Below, piece after piece: positions 1 to 10,858 of a stretch of DNA of 64,000 bases; the first letter of the stretch is position 1; the number at the start of each line of letters is the position of its first letter. A model generated the notes under the pieces. It saw only the letters and a list, made by a program, of their open reading frames with translations. It was not told the origin of the DNA and did not search any database. The DNA lies in the NCBI GenBank assembly GCA_003049465.1, contig PYSS01000002.1, positions 620,001-684,000 on the forward strand, given 5' to 3'. Origin of the DNA: Magnaporthiopsis rhizophila. Its lineage: Eukaryota; Ascomycota; Sordariomycetes; Magnaporthales; Magnaporthaceae. Made by a program: the position numbers and the translations under genes.

Positions 1-3000
1 CGCTCGACTGCGCGCGCGCGTGCAGCAGGAAGCACTCGATACCTGGGTCCTCGGTGAAGCGCTGGATCCCGGCCCGGTCGCTGATGGACGTGAACCCGAT
101 CCGGTATCGGTCGAACGCGTCCGAGAGCACCTTGAAGAAGTCGGTGTACTGCGAGAAGATGATAGACTTGGCACCCGGGTCGCTCTCCCGAAGCCACAGG
201 AGGTGGCGCACAATGGCGTCGACCTTGGTCGTGAACGAAGGGCCGTCCAGGTCCACCGCCTTGATCTCGGCCAACTTCTCGGCGTTGAACGCCGAATATA
301 TGCCATTTTTGGACTTGGCGCTCGACGACTGCCGGCGGCCGTTGTTTCCACCGTCGGGCGCGTCCGAATTATTGTCGCCATTGTCGAGCAGCTTGAGCTG
401 CTGTGGTTTCAACGTGAAGGGATGCAGCTGGAACGGCCTGACAGGGCGCTTGCAGGTTGGGCAGTTGCCGGCACGACTGAGCCATGGGAGTAGGCAGTCC
501 TTGTCGAACTGGTGTCCGCACGTGGTGATGACGCCGTTCGTGATCTCTGTCTGGCAGATGGGACACATTCGGACCTCGTCCTTCTCTCCGGAGGCCTTCA
601 GGTTGAGCACTGTGAAACAAACATGTCAGTACAGCGACAACCGCAAACACCCCCACATGCCTCAAAAACTCACGATATCGGTGTTCAGCCTGAGCCTTCG
701 CAATCTTGTCGCTAAGTGTCTTCTCGTGGGCCTCCATGCTTATCACAATGCGGTCGTCCTTGGCACCCTCATAGGGCGCAACGTCGTCGGAAATGGCCTG
801 CAGTTGGCGGTAGTAGTCGACACGTGCGTTCATGATGGACGTGAAAAGCTCCACCTCCTGCTCCATCACCGTCTGGACTTTGCTTTGCTTGTTCCACATG
901 GCCGTCAACTTCTGTTGTAGCTGCTCAACCACTGCCAGCTCCGCCTGCGCGCGGTTCGAGTTTTGATGACTGAGAGATGCCGAAACGGTTCGCAGGTCGC
1001 CAAGCAAAGACCTAACAGATCCCCGGCAGTTCGTGGGCGACACCAGAGCTCGCTTGTCGAACAGCTCGATCAGTTTCTCAGGAGCGGGGCCCTCGTCCTC
1101 CAGTGCCAGTGCGAGGGATGTCTTTGTCTCGTCCACGACCAGTTTGCTGACGGACTGGCCTGAGAGGGCCGCATGGCGGTCAGCAAGAGCTGCCCTCATG
1201 ACCTGAACAAACACTATGATCTCCTCCTGCACCTTTGTTGAGTCGCCGTACTCGTCTCCAGTCGCCTCCACGTCCTCGTCCTCGTCAACTAGAGGCTTGC
1301 AAACGAGCTCGACGAGTCGCTGGCGCCAGTCGTCCAGCTGGTCCGCTTGCTCGTTCAAAGCTGCACACAGAGCTTCCGCCATGTCGACAACCATGCTTGT
1401 CTCGATCCCGGGCCGCACGTCACACTCCATGTTGGGGATTACCGCAAAATCTTGGCGTTTCGCCTTGTCTTCGACCCGGGCCATCAGGCTGGAAGCCTTT
1501 TGGTGCGACTCTTGAAGGATTTCTTGGCGAATATGCTTCGCTCGGGCGTAGCCTTCGTCCTCAAGCCTTTTCAGCCGCTCAATTTCCTCCTTGTCTTCCG
1601 GGTCCGTCATATCTTTATCGTTTCTTATCTGGAAGAAGACGGTGGCGCGGAAGAAGATGGCCTTGTGCTGGATCTCGAGAGAATATCGCAACTTCCGCTG
1701 CACTTCTCCTAACCGCGAATTCCCCATCTTTTCCTCTTCGTCGCCTGTGTCGTCTGCGCCATCGTCGGTTGCGCCCGACTGTGCTGCCCGAAGCTCCTCG
1801 CGCGTGGCCTCAATGATCGGCTCAATGGTGTCGAGGACCTCCTGCCAGATCTCCAATGATTCCTTCTTCCTCGTGGTCTCTTCGAAAAGCTGGCCCCTTG
1901 TGAGCTTTGAGGCAAGTAGAGACCGCTGGCTGGTTAGGACGTTGCTCTCCGCCTCCTGCAGCATGAAATCTAGAACCTCCGTCACGGTACGGAGAGGATT
2001 GCGAGCTGCCGTGTGGCCTCGGGTGCCCACTTGCGGGTGCAGCGCGGCCTTTCGGAGTAGATCAAGGCAGTTCCGCATCACACGCGTGTGCTCTTCGGGC
2101 CTCCAGTTCTCCACCATCGGCTCGCCATGGTCGTCCAGGTCACATGCTCTGACAAGCTGGCGAAAGAGCCTTTGGTAGTACTGTTCCTCGACCGCGTTGA
2201 AGGGAATATTAATCACGTAACGCTTCTGTGCTGGGAGCTCCAACTCGCTTCTGACCAGGTGTTTTGTGTGTCTCAGGCTGATCTGACGGAAGAGGTCACG
2301 GAAAACCCCCCGATGACTGACAAGACGGTCCCAGATAAGAGGCTGGACAAAGGTGTCGGAATGAAGAAACAAGAGGAGACCCCTGAGGTCCTTGAGGTCG
2401 TCCTTGATGGGGGTTCCGGTGACGGCCCAGGCATTCACTCGCGGGATCATCTGCGCCAGCTGAGCAGCATGGCCGACACCGCTGTCAATCTCCTGCGCCT
2501 CGTCAAGGCAGACGCGCCACCAAGAGATTCGCATCAGCGGCGAGATCGGGCGATGGTACTTTCTCTCGCGCCTCCGAGCACGGTCGGGAGGCGGGGTCGC
2601 AAAATAGATCTCGCTCCTGAGTTCGTTGTATGTCATGATCACTACGTCATGATCAGCCAGTTGTGCCAGCAGAGCGGCCTCGCTCTCGGCATCGATGTGC
2701 TTCTTGGTCGCCTTTCGCATGCCGTGGTAGACCATGACGCGAAGACCCGGTGCGTGCTTGCGGAGCTCGCTTGCCCACTGGTCCCGAAGCGTCTCCGGCG
2801 TGATGATGAGGGTGGCCCCGCTGAACTCCAGGTGCAGGTTCACGTCCAAGGCTGAGACAGGGGCGGAATTGCCGGGAGCGGAAGGTCGGCGGTGGAGGAG
2901 GATCAGCCCAATAACCTCCAGTGTTTTTCCGAGGCCCATCTCCTCCGCAAGGATTCCACCTTTGGCATTTTCAACTCGATCTCGTCGCAGTAGCGAGGGA

Positions 3001-4240
3001 TCTCGGGTGGTGGTGTTGTAAAATTCGCTGGTGTAAAATTCCTGGCCGTGAACATCCTGAACCCTAGTGAAGCCAACAGGGATCGCTGGCTGTCTAGCAT
3101 ATGGTACGATGGTGCCGTGAGAGGCCTCGTTGACAGGCGACTGCCATTGCACGCCTTCTCGCTGAAGCATCCACCGAACTGCGCGCCTCTGGAATGGGTA
3201 CAGCGTAGCCGCAAGCCCCGGAATGTGCATAGAGAAGTACTCGGGCTCCGTGACGTGCGCTGCTTTGTAGAAATCCTGCGGCGATCCATTTGCTGTGGTC
3301 GGGAGAGGGACAGCCGGCATGAATGCCTCGAAGGCCAGGTTGCGGGCCTTTCTGATCCAACCCCAGCGGTCGAGGGGAGGAGATATGGAGGCAGTGTCCT
3401 CTTCCAGGACGAGACGGAACTTGAGTGACAGGACGGCCTCTCCGGCTTCGAGCCGGAGATCGAGGTCGGTTGTCATCGCCAGGTTGCCAGCCCGGCGCGT
3501 GCGAGGAACCATATCACCGAAATCGATGAAAGAGCGAATCGGCTCGGGAATGCCTTGTGGAAGGTGAATCGACAGGCACGACGCCGATTCCTTGTCGATG
3601 TGGCGACAACAGCTGAGCTGTAAATGCGCGCCTGGACGTCCAGTGGCTGCGGCGTGGTTGAAATGCAGCGATGCACCAACGTTTGGCCTGGTCAGACGGC
3701 GGCTGGGTGCTGAACTTTCAGCGGCCGCCCAACGCTTCGAGATGACGAGCTCATCGTTGTAGATCTCAATAGGGGCCTGCACTCGCTGGCGTTTTGCCGG
3801 TCTCGCGACGGGTTGCTCCTCCAAGAGGTCGTCGATGAACGCGACGGCTTCCTCGGTAAAGCCATCTGCGGAGCCGCAGACTGTCAGCGCTCGCAAGACA
3901 AGCACAGGGATGCGTCGCGGCACGTACCGCCGACCTCAATGAGATGGCCTCTGGTAAGCTCCCAATGGGAGCAGCATTGTCGCTGGTCCAGGTCAACTTG
4001 GACCCAGTGGCTGCTGTTGAAAACTGGGTGGCCGGCAGAACCCAGAGGCATTTTCGGTGGCCTTGAAGGCTGGTGCGGAATATGCAAAGGAGGAGGGTTA
4101 AGTTGGTCGCTCCAGGTTCTTGGGGCGTGGGGGAGCCTCGTGGTATATATCGGCTGCGGCGACAGGTGGTAGCTGATGCCTGGCCGCCACCGTGCGAACG
4201 CGACATGTTGAAACTCCAGAGCTCCAATCGGCGGGGTCAT
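1..4240 (-). CDS. SNF2-family ATPase with RING finger (Irc20/SHPRH type), 3' end outside window
   Basis: Three exons on the minus strand: 4240-3928, 3880-674 and 609 to beyond base 1 (introns of 47 and 64 nt, GTACGT..CAG and GTGAGT..CAG, reading frame kept across both). At least 1375 residues are visible. The SNF2 ATPase core has Walker A EEMGLGKT near residue 416 and a DEAQ box near 564. A RING-type zinc finger follows around 1185-1225 (CPIC, CGH, CPTC), then the start of helicase C with SIIFSQYTDF. A RING lying between the two helicase lobes is the layout of yeast Irc20 and human SHPRH, chromatin/DNA-repair ATPases with ubiquitin-ligase activity. The usual fifth zinc ligand is Asp (CGHQFDKDC), which is known in other RINGs. 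The first exon begins with MTPPIGALEF; using it rather than the Met at 3923 restores a smooth N-terminus. The end of helicase C and the stop codon lie left of the window. Confidence 0.88.
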
Positions 4241-5460
4241 CGAGATTCACGCCCCGTGTCGTTAGCACTGTGAGGGCAAAACTCAAAACCTGCCTAACGG
4301 TGGGTCGGCCTTTCCTTGCTAACGTCCGTGCTTTTGTGGCGCAAGCTCTCCGAAAATCGACCAGCGAAAAATGAAAGAGAAAAAAGACCAAAGGACAGGA
4401 AGTTTACGCATCCTTTGAAGGGAAGTAGAGAAACAAAAGCGCCTCGAGGCATAAACGGGAGCTGGCAGGTTGTGTTCTGCCTTATCTCGATCGCCGAGGG
4501 TTAAATATGGGGCAGATTTTAAAAGGGCCAATTAGACGTGCAACCCACGCTCTGGTGTTCCATAAATGGAAAGTGGGCACAGAGGTAGTTATGGATACTC
4601 GACTGCTGCAGATGGACGCTGTGTCTTCAACGACGAGCCGTGAAACCCCTGTGGTACGGCGAAATGATGCATTGGGAGGCCAGCCTACTTTCGGGCAACA
4701 TCTAGTGGGATGGTTGATACTATGGACATCTACATTGCTCCTAGACCTCCCTACTCCCTCTAACCGTCATATCTCGCAACAAGCTGTTCTCATTTTCCAT
4801 GCCATTCTATTTCCCTACCTCCTCTCTGTTGCCCATGTCCCTTGTTGGCTTACCTCACTCCTGCATCTTCCATGGATCTACCTCTCTCTGCCTACACTTC
4901 TCATAGTCTCTATAGTCTTCCCATTCCCCATGATTACCATTCTACCATGTAATTCTTGCGGCATCGACTTCGGCATTGCTATGTACCTCATAATTCGCTT
5001 TCCGTTTCCCTTCCTATGTACACCCTGATGTTGCGCATCCTTGATGATGTCCGCCCTCGACAAGCCACCGCCTTGTGTCATCGTCCCTCTGTAGTATCCC
5101 CCTATACTGCCATATATGCTCCCTCTTGTTCTCCATCACATGCCGTGGGGGAATCTCGCTTCTGGTCAAGTCTGTCGCTGATCGCCAATATATTGATCCT
5201 GGCAAGCCTTCATAAAACCGGCAGGTTGTTCTTTCACTCTCATATTTCTTTGTCATCTGTTTTTATATTAACCTCGTATGCCTACTGGCCACTTCCTAGC
5301 AAACAAACCCTGATGTCGCCTACATATGCAAGCACCCGCAGGCAATCGGACGCGCTTGCCTGCAGGGAACCAAAAGTTCTCGTGCGTCCCACTGATCCCA
5401 AAAACATATCGTCCCCTACCACCAAATCAAAAAAATGCAGTGTAAGGGCCAGTCTATAAA
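4241..5460. other. Intergenic, pyrimidine-rich
   Basis: No supportable gene. From about 4700 to 5450 the plus strand is rich in T and C with lower GC than its surroundings. The open frame at 4507-5028 is hydrophobic only because of that composition. Confidence 0.5.
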
Positions 5461-5776
5461 ATGGCAGATCAAAGGCCAGATCATGAAATGGCAGGTCGAA
5501 ATCCAGACTATTCGCGGCTTCTCTTCAGCTCCCAGGAACCTAGCGCTGAACACAAGCTGATCACATTCAAACAAGCACTGGCCATGTTCAATTACACGCC
5601 CCGCCTCTGGCGCGCCCATCCGGGCTTCACACTCACCTGGCTTTCGGAAACAACACGGCCGAAAAAGCACAGTGCGCGCCTGTCCTCGGAGCATGTTGCG
5701 GCGATGGGTATGGTACAAATCAACATGCTGCGAAAGAGGCAGAACCTCGCTCCTTTCGAGATTGCTACAATAGTGT

Positions 5777-6241
5777 GTGTATAGGACGTCTCCCGTATAT
5801 CCTATCTCGGAAGCCATTTTTCTCTGCTACAATGCCTGGCTAGCGTCCACGATCCTATCAAAGCAGCTGATCCCTCCCGCTCCGCTCAGACACCCGATCC
5901 ATACGAGCCCATGCGACCCAGTCCCCCATGCCACAATTCGTGGCGCAACCAAGGAGATGCGCGCCAACAACAAGCACATTGGCATCCACGCTCATGCCAA
6001 GCCCAGTGGAGTGTGCGCCCAGGGTCAGGAAATATGGCTCTACAGCGGAGTCAAGGCGTTCGATAAGCTCCGCCCAGACAACAGGAGCCTACAGAAATCA
6101 TATACCAAGTGCATACCGGCAGACACCAGCCTTGTTTCTGTCATGGAAAGAGTGGCGCTGGTGGCCTGCGCCATACTGCCGGACGGTATCAAAAAGTGGT
6201 ACGTCGTCGACGCTGACGGCAAGGTGGTCTTCCTTGACTGA
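5777..6241 (+). CDS. Doubtful small hypothetical protein
   Basis: An open frame whose last ~95 residues (from MRANNKHIGIHAHAKP to the stop at 6241) look protein-like: mixed composition, regular hydrophobic spacing, and the ending WYVVDADGKVVFLD. The first ~50 residues do not. The true start may lie at the internal Met near 5957 or in an upstream exon. An adjacent frame at 5461-5784 (beginning MADQRPDHEM) could be such an exon, but I found no convincing splice pair. I recognise no domain, signal peptide or membrane segment. It may be a real short gene or chance. Confidence 0.25.
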   Translation: MYRTSPVYPISEAIFLCYNAWLASTILSKQLIPPAPLRHPIHTSPCDPVPHATIRGATKEMRANNKHIGIHAHAKPSGVCAQGQEIWLYSGVKAFDKLRPDNRSLQKSYTKCIPADTSLVSVMERVALVACAILPDGIKKWYVVDADGKVVFLD

Positions 6242-6636
6242 GGGCTCATACGCACTAGCCGCACTTGCCCTCTGCCACAACGCACGCCGCCACGTCGGCG
6301 GGATGCCGGCCTGTAGGGCGGACGACGGCGCTTTGTATCGTCAAGGAAGGGAAAAATGGGAAATATTAGGGCAAGGTAAAGGAAAATAATGTTGCATGTA
6401 ATAAAAGCCAGCTCCACTGTGCAATCTACGCCTTCCAAAACGTGGACACGCCCTGGTGTAGGCGCAACGCCAGGTACCCACCCTTGCGGCAGTCGCACCT
6501 GCCGCATGCGCGCGCCCAGGCCATACAGCCCGTCGTCGTGCCTGCTGTAGTCATCGAACACCAACGGAGGCCAAGTTGGTGTAGTGCTTATGAGGATGGG
6601 TCGAGTTGACACCGGGACCCTACCTGTACTCCGCTA

Positions 6637-6765
6637 CCAAAGCTGCTTGGGTCCAGGGTTCGAGCCCTGGTTGGGGTTAACGTCGGATTTTCCAGCCGAC
6701 TCGGAGTAAACCTCCCCGTTTGGGAGGTTTCGTAGCTGTCGCCCCGAAGCGACAGTGAGCTTTTT
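6637..6765 (+). repeat. Series of hairpins ending in a T run (possible structured RNA or MITE fragment)
   Basis: Five inverted repeats follow one another: CCAA 6637-6640 / TTGG 6647-6650; CCAGGG 6653-6658 / CCCTGG 6665-6670; GTCGG 6682-6686 / CCGAC 6696-6700; AAACCTCCC 6708-6716 / GGGAGGTTT 6722-6730 with a 5-nt loop; CTGTCGC 6736-6742 / GCGACAG 6749-6755 with a 6-nt loop. A T5 run follows at 6761-6765. The second hairpin contains GGTTCGAGCCC, close to a Pol III B box. All stems are perfect. No tRNA fold is possible because the acceptor and anticodon stems are missing. Either a structured non-coding RNA or a mobile-element remnant would fit. Confidence 0.4.
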
Positions 6766-7283
6766 GATTTTTCTCCAATTTTTGCCATATGCCAGCGCAT
6801 ACGGGCAGAAGATAGCCTGGATCACGTTAACCGGAAAATCAGCGAGGCCATTCCTAAAAGCACCAAAGCCCGCGCTGCGATAGCCTTAGACGAGCAGTAC
6901 TACTTTATCTGGACATCGTCCCTTGCCCACCGTCCCTCGTCAGGCCAAAGCAGTTTGAAGCAGCTGTGGAGTCCCGGCTTAACATAGCTGGAATAGGCAG
7001 CAGATATAGTCCCAATCTATCTCCAATCGATCGACGCCATCGGCGTCGGGTGGCCAACGCGTTCCTCGCTAGCGGCGCGCTCGACCAGCAACGGCGCGCT
7101 ATGATGTAGACGTTTGAGCTGCCGCGCATGGCGGGGAGCGGGGCAAGGCCAAGAACGCCAGTGAGACACGATCCAATCAAGTGCTCTCGCCTGCACGCGG
7201 CAGGTAGGTACATACGCAGCAACAACGGCGAGCAATTCCAGTTTCTCATCACGCTAGCGACCTAGCCAGCGTCATCTTCACCC
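6766..7283. other. Intergenic, upstream of exchanger gene
   Basis: Short open frames only, none convincing. It holds the promoter region of the gene starting at 7284. No other clear signal was seen. Confidence 0.4.
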
Positions 7284-8542
7284 ATGGCCGACGCCAGCGT
7301 AGTCACGTACAATATCGCCGTCTTCATCTCTACCCTGTTCTTCCTCGAGTTCGGCGCCGACCAGTTCATCGACCACACGGCCGTCGTGGCGCGCCGCGCA
7401 GGGGTGTCCGAAACCGTTATTGGGCTCGTCACGGCCGGTGCGGAATGGGAAGAGGTACGTATGGAAGGCGCCCTAATACCACGGGATACAGACGCTAACC
7501 GGGAGGATTGTAGCTGGCGGTGATTGTGGCATCCCTGGCGCGAGGCCGCTCGTCCCTGGCCATCGGCAACATCGTCGGCGCCGCCATCTCCAACATCCTG
7601 GGCGCCTTCTCGCTCGGTCTCCTGTTTTACAGCAGAGGGCAGGCGGTACGGTTTGACAGGAGCGCGCGCATCTACTCTCTCCTTCTCCAGGTCCTGACGG
7701 CCCTCGTCATCCCCGCCATCTATTTCCGCGCCCGCGTCATCTGGCTCGTTTGCGGTTCTGCCCTCATTGGGGTGTTCGTCGTCTACATTTTAGTAGCAGG
7801 AGCCGCAATTGCTCGTGGCCTCCTGGCTGCCCCGGAAGACTCGGACTCGGACTCGGATTCGGATTCGGATTCGAACTCGAGCACCAATGAAAGGCGCAAT
7901 CTCGTCACGACGGGCGTGGCCGCGACGGCCTATCTGACTTTCAGCAATGCAGACGGCTCTCCGCCTGATATACCGGGCGTCATCGCAAACGCAGAGCAAA
8001 CGAGGCCCCGCCGCGACCAACAACACCGCCTTGCCTATCACTGCAGTCGCCTGCTTTTCGGGTTCCTGGCAATCTGTGTCGCCGGCTACGTCCTGTCGCA
8101 GGCGGCTGTCAATATCACGGATCAGTTCGGTATATCGGACGTCCTCTTCGGCGTCGTGATCCTCGCCGTCGCGACGACACTGCCCGAAAAATTCGTCGCC
8201 GTCATGAGCGGACACCGCGGCCACCCGGGGATCCTCGTCGCCAACTGTGCCGGCAGCAACATCTTCCTCCTCTCCTTGTGTGTGGGTATCATCATGGTGG
8301 ACACCGAAGGGGCTCTGGATGGTGGGAACGTGACGATCCCTGAGCTGGCTGTCATGTGGGCTTCGACGCTTGGGTTGACCCTGACCATATGGTTTGGAGC
8401 CCGGTATAGCCGCTGGCTCGGCGCCGTTATGATGGCGGGTTATGCTGTCTTCATCGTGTCGGAATTCACACTTGTCAACCGCGTCGCTGGTTTTGACGCC
8501 TTCACTGGCTCTACCCAAAAACCCACATGGGAGGGTGTCTAA
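7284..8542 (+). CDS. Na+/Ca2+ exchanger-family membrane transporter
   Basis: Exons 7284-7454 and 7514-8542; the 59-nt intron (GTACGT..TAG) leaves the frame at GAG|CTG. Product 399 aa. It carries both alpha repeats of the CaCA superfamily: the first around residues 35-80 (GNIVGAAISNILGAF) and the second around 245-290 (ATTLPEKFVAVMSG, then GSNIFLLSLCVG). The membrane segments are arranged as two bundles joined by a cytoplasmic loop. That loop holds an acidic run of five Asp-Ser pairs near residue 167, encoded by a GACTCG/GATTCG microsatellite at 7838-7874. Such exchangers move Ca2+ against Na+ or H+ across plasma or organelle membranes. The first repeat is unusual: where relatives have GTSLPEL it reads GAEWEEL, losing the Pro but keeping an acidic residue. 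Ion specificity cannot be told from sequence. Confidence 0.85.
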
Positions 8543-8764
8543 TCCGTTGTAACCAAGGGGCTAGTGCACACCTCGAGACCTTGCGCAACGAGTTGGTACA
8601 TAGGTATCCACTCCCTGCACTGCGAGGTTGCATTACAATGATGTCATTCATATAATTAAGGTCTAGATCAGAAGCCTTTCGCCAGCGGATTGCCTCAGTT
8701 TCCCCTGCCAGAGGCAACGCCAAGGAAATCCCATTCGAATGACGAGCACGCTCGACATCAGCTT

Positions 8765-9637
8765 TTAAGCCTTGACCTCGAGCTCTTTGAGAATGTCCTT
8801 CTCGATGGAATTGGGCTTGGTGGTGCTAGCCCACCGGCGTTTGACGTGGCCGTCGCGGCCGACGAGAAACTTCTCGAAGTTCCACTTGACGGCCTTGATG
8901 CCCATGATGCCCGGCTGCTCCTCCTTGAGCCACTTCCACACCGGGCTGGCGTTGTCGCCGTTGACGTCGACTTTGCCCAAGACGGGGAAGGTGACGCCGT
9001 AGTTGACCTGGCAGAAGGACTGGATCTCCTCGTTGGTGCCGGGGTCCTGGCCGCCGAACTGGTTGCAGGGGAAGCCGAGGATGACAAAGTCGTCGCCGTG
9101 CGTCTCCTTGAGCTTCTTGTACAGGGTCTCAAGGCCACCGAACTGCGGCGTGAAGCCGCACTCGGACGCCGTGTTCACCACGAGAACCACCTTGCCCTTG
9201 TACTCGGACAGGGGAACCTCCTCGCCCTTCTCTGTTGAGTGCGTTAGCGATTGTTTGTGGGGGTAGAAGCGAACCTGTTTGCCAGCTTTGACAACGATGG
9301 ATGAACGTAGTTACGAAAGGATGGCAGTCAGATTGCGTGATTTATGGTGCTTCGCTCTAGATCAAGGCAAACAAACATAAAGACCAGAACGGTTTGGCGT
9401 CGCCCACTTGGACAAGGATAACAGCGATTTGATTGCTCGAAAAGACTTGGAGACGATCGACACGCAGATGAATGAGTGGCTCAGCAGCGCTAAGGGAGAA
9501 AGGCGGAGGGGCTGAGCTGCGGGGAGGTGAATGTGGGAGAAAAAGGAGAACAGCAACAGGCACCAGACACAGCAAAGAAACGCTGCTCACGTACTGTCCA
9601 GGGGCTTGAAGTCGTAGAAGGTAGACGCGGAAGCCAT
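8765..9637 (-). CDS. Glutathione peroxidase-like thiol peroxidase (Gpx3/Hyr1 type)
   Basis: Exons 9637-9595 and 9231-8765 (intron 363 nt, GTACGT..CAACAG). The joined product of 169 aa begins MASASTFYDFKPLDKK. The peroxidatic Cys39 lies in NTASECGFTPQ; further cysteines are in FPCNQFGGQ (about 70) and FCQVNYG (about 88), the latter matching the resolving Cys of yeast Gpx3. Gln of the GFPCNQ block and the Trp-Asn of WNFEKFLV complete the catalytic set. There is no selenocysteine. These enzymes reduce peroxides with thioredoxin and in yeast relay H2O2 signals to Yap1. Cytosolic, since no targeting peptide is seen. Most fungal relatives have Lys, not Glu, just before the catalytic Cys. The intron is much longer than its neighbours', so an alternative upstream exon is possible. 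Confidence 0.92.
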
Positions 9638-10858
9638 TTTGCTTTCGGGTTTTTCAAGTTTGTCTTGGGGTCTGCCTGGGGGTTTGGCTGCTGCATCCGT
9701 CAATTTCTATTCGCCTCGAATTGCGCCAGTCGTGGTGGCTGGCCAAGCCCAAACGCGCGTTCCGGAGATCCACCAGCAGGCAGCTCGGCGCGCTAGAAGG
9801 GACTAGAAAGACAGGCAGCAACTCACGGCCGGAAGTCTCGGACTGGCGTTGGCGACAGGATTGGTGAGCGTCTGAAGTTTGCGTTCGTGGTCAACTCTGA
9901 CGGGTTGGAATGGAAGCAGGAGGAAGCAAGCCAGGTAAAATACAAGTCTGACGGCACGGCCTGGAATGCGATTAGAATTTCGATGCGCGACTCGATCTTG
10001 CGTGGGGTTGGTTCCTTGCCCTGGGTGGGTTTCAGAGGTTCGTCTGTTTCTCCTCAAGCTCCCCTCAGAGTGCTCCGAGTCAGTGTCACAATGACCCCTC
10101 CCTTCACAAGAACCCCTTTATGCGCACAACGAAGCTGCTGGCCGTGCTGCAGTTCTCGGCAGCAACAAAACCTGGGGGCACGGTCCAGGAGTGCCCCGAT
10201 CTCGGGTTTCGTGCCTCGGCAATGTCCCGTTCCGGCGCGTTGCTGGAACGGAGACAGCGGCGGAGCGCGGCCTCCACACTTATCCCGGTGTCCCTCGGTG
10301 GAGGGAGGCGAGCATTGTTTTGAGAATCCAAATTCTGACCTTTGATGGGGCTGCGCCACCCATCTCTTGCCCAGTTGCTGCAGCAGGTTCGCCACACTCG
10401 ACAAACAGGTGGATAACATTATTTATTTCACAGTTTCTAGCTGCCCGGCCCCCGTCCCCCAGATGCCCAAGCGCCGCGGCAGTTCGGCGTTTGTCCACGA
10501 ATTCACCATCGCTGTAACTGGGGGTTAATCATGTGATGCGACCCGCTTTCCAAACTCAATGGCGCTAGTTTGGACATGCCGCCCCCACTTCGGGAACGGC
10601 ATCTGCTGGAGCTTGGGCCACGTTCGCGTGGTTCGCGCCGACCTGAGCTGAGCTTCATGCTCTCTCAAGCCATCGCACTCTTTTGCGCCTTGCCGATTGA
10701 TATCACCAACCATTGGAGACACATCTTGCTGCAACATTCCCTGCTCGCTCATCTAATCCCATCGTTTACCTTACGAAGCCGCCATGACACCTTAAAAGGC
10801 GGGAATACTAAAACTCGGTGGCGGCGCTGCTAGCAACGTGTCGGGCGCCTGCACAACC
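9638..10858. other. Intergenic between divergently transcribed genes
   Basis: Bidirectional promoter region of the peroxidase and the FAD oxidoreductase. Only short overlapping open frames; nothing supported as coding. Confidence 0.5.

Noticed and set aside
4507..5028. Hydrophobic 173-aa open frame that could be read as a membrane protein
   Set aside because: Hydrophobicity follows from T/C-rich DNA; no start context, introns or family resemblance.
6640..6690. tRNA gene suggested by GGTTCGAGCCC
   Set aside because: No acceptor stem partner for TTGGGGT, no A box at the right distance and no anticodon arm; kept only as part of the hairpin series.
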